NCBI GenBank assembly: GCA_016649785.1 | Contig: JAENXB010000046.1 | Location: forward strand, 1-15,484 | Length of the DNA: 15,484 bases | Source: Flavobacteriaceae bacterium | Lineage (GTDB): Bacteria > Bacteroidota > Bacteroidia > Flavobacteriales > Flavobacteriaceae | Reading direction: 5' to 3' | In this document: piece after piece, positions 14,840 through 15,484 of the stretch | How positions within the stretch are numbered: position 1 is the stretch's first letter | Layout: every line of letters starts with the position of its first letter | Notes under the pieces: model-generated | Seen by the model: the letters and a program-made list of their open reading frames with translations, nothing else | The model's database searches: none | Told to the model about the DNA's origin: nothing | Translations under genes and position numbers: made by a program

Positions 14840-14898
14840 TGCCTGAGTTTCTAATTCCCCTAATTGAAATAACATTAGGGGAATTAGAAACTCAGGCA
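14840..14898. repeat. Perfect 25-bp inverted repeat (hairpin) with 9-nt loop
   Basis: The arms at 14840-14864 and 14874-14898 are perfect reverse complements around the loop TGAAATAAC. The left arm begins TGCCTGAGTTTCTAATTC. Neither strand has a U tract after the stem, so it is not a standard intrinsic terminator, although it lies 164 bp past the fic stop and might still stop or protect the transcript. A mobile-element end or a recent inverted duplication are alternatives. Confidence 0.8.
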
Positions 14899-15259
14899 AA
14901 TACTTGAGCGTGATTCCCTTAAAGATTATATAGACCTGAATGATAAACTGAAAATTCTCAATGAAATTATAATAATTCGCCAAAAAACCCCTCAGCACAT
15001 TTCCCTCCATTCCGTTGCTCTCCATTTCTGGAAAAGAGCTTCGTAGAAAAGGTCTTGGACACAGGAAATAAAGTTGATCCCCTTCGTTGCGCTAATCCAA
15101 GAATCCCGAAAAAACACGGGAGCGAAGCCGCTACACTCTGGGAAGCACTTTTTTTCCTGAGTCCGCCGGATATAAACTCCTTTCACGCTCAGTACTTGCC
15201 GGAACCGGTTGGAACTACACCCTGTCATTTGATTCACCTTCCAGACCCATTCCCCCCTA

Positions 15260-15396
15260 TACCATTTTTTGAGAAAGCAGAGTTCCGGGATTTAGAAATT
15301 AGCCGGCCTTGTAGCTGACTCATCCCGAAATTCAGTATTACCGGGCGGCCTATCCTAATTCTAAATTCCTGGTCAATGGCATATCAAAAAATGGTA
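15260..15396. repeat. 137-bp imperfect palindromic element
   Basis: The ends are a perfect 13-bp inverted repeat, TACCATTTTTTGA at 15260-15272 and its reverse complement at 15384-15396. Inside, CCGGGATTTAGAAATTAG (from about 15286) pairs with the reverse complement of CTAATTCTAAATTCCTGG (ending near 15372) apart from a few mismatches and one-base offsets, and GGCC/GGCCGCC blocks follow towards the centre. No ORF was seen. It is similar in design to the 3063-3248 element but its sequence is different. It is either MITE-like or a structured RNA segment. Confidence 0.5.
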
Positions 15397-15484
15397 ATGG
15401 CGATGGCCTTTAGGAAGTAAATCAAAACAGAACAGGGCTTTGTTCAGTTCAACCTGTATTCCCTTTTTTTAACCTGAAAATCAA

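Larger units (their letters stand above)
14677..15484. other. Gene-poor terminal stretch with inverted repeats
   Basis: No convincing gene was found. A 52-codon frame without a start codon (14888-15046) reads like a helical protein fragment, with ERDSLKDYIDLNDKLKILNE. It may be a remnant, but I do not recognise it. From about 15060 the DNA is more GC-rich than the flanks, and open frames on both strands there have low-complexity, proline-rich or otherwise unprotein-like translations. The stretch holds a perfect 25-bp hairpin (14840-14898) and a 137-bp imperfect palindrome (15260-15396). Confidence 0.5.

Noticed and set aside
14810..15025. 71-codon minus-strand open frame
   Set aside because: It reads through the perfect 25-bp hairpin and has no recognisable motif. 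It is probably chance in AT-rich DNA.
15055..15318. 87-codon plus-strand open frame, and an overlapping 81-codon minus-strand frame (14992-15237)
   Set aside because: Both overlap one another and the translations are low-complexity, proline- or cysteine-rich and without any family likeness. No promoter or ribosome-binding context supports either.

Overview
The window looks like a chromosomal segment of a marine or soil-type flavobacterium (Bacteroidota, probably Flavobacteriaceae). The reasons are the protein sequence style, the AT-rich intergenic DNA, the general lack of Shine-Dalgarno sequences, a TAnnTTTG-type promoter element before the fic gene, and a signal peptide ending in QAQ. The genus cannot be named from the sequence alone.

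Layout. Positions 1-111 hold the 3' end of a peroxidase-related (AhpD/carboxymuconolactone decarboxylase-like) gene. It is followed on the same strand by a FAD/NAD(P)-dependent pyridine nucleotide-disulfide oxidoreductase (323-1690). A decayed stretch follows (1691-2100), containing what looks like the N-terminal remnant of an ECF sigma factor, and then a strong stem-loop terminator. From there to 11684 everything is on the minus strand. A secreted YceI-family protein (2101-2703) comes first, then a 586-bp intergenic region that contains a 186-bp palindromic element. Beyond that lies a ten-gene, almost gapless operon read from 11684 down to 3290.

The operon is a molybdenum cofactor (Moco) factory. 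In order of transcription it encodes a cysteine desulfurase, XdhC, a MocA-like cytidylyltransferase, MoaD, a MoeB/ThiF enzyme with a C-terminal rhodanese domain, MoaE, a MoaC-MoaB/MogA fusion, MoaA, MoeA and a TSUP-family (TauE/SafE) membrane transporter. MoaA and the MoaC half make cPMP. MoaD, MoaE and MoeB make molybdopterin. The MogA/MoaB half and MoeA adenylate it and insert molybdate. MocA, XdhC and the desulfurase would then make and sulfurate a cytosine-dinucleotide cofactor for xanthine oxidase-family enzymes. No molybdoenzyme, molybdate transporter or MobA guanylyltransferase is in the window. Every junction is an overlap, an abutment or a 1-nt gap, which suggests translational coupling. 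At two junctions the Gly-Gly codons at the C-terminus of the upstream protein also form a GGAGG motif just before the next ATG.

Right of the operon the DNA looks accessory. There is a gene-poor stretch (11685-12139), a frameshifted and 3'-truncated IS30-family transposase (12140-12855), and a long Fic-domain protein (13129-14676). The Fic gene's promoter region carries three near-identical 14-bp repeats at 20- and 30-bp spacing. The last 800 bp contain no convincing gene but hold a perfect 25-bp hairpin and a second, 137-bp palindromic element. I see no CRISPR array, rRNA or tRNA.

I found no clearly unprecedented multi-gene system. The least explained signals are the palindromic elements, the perfect hairpin and the repeat array before the Fic gene.
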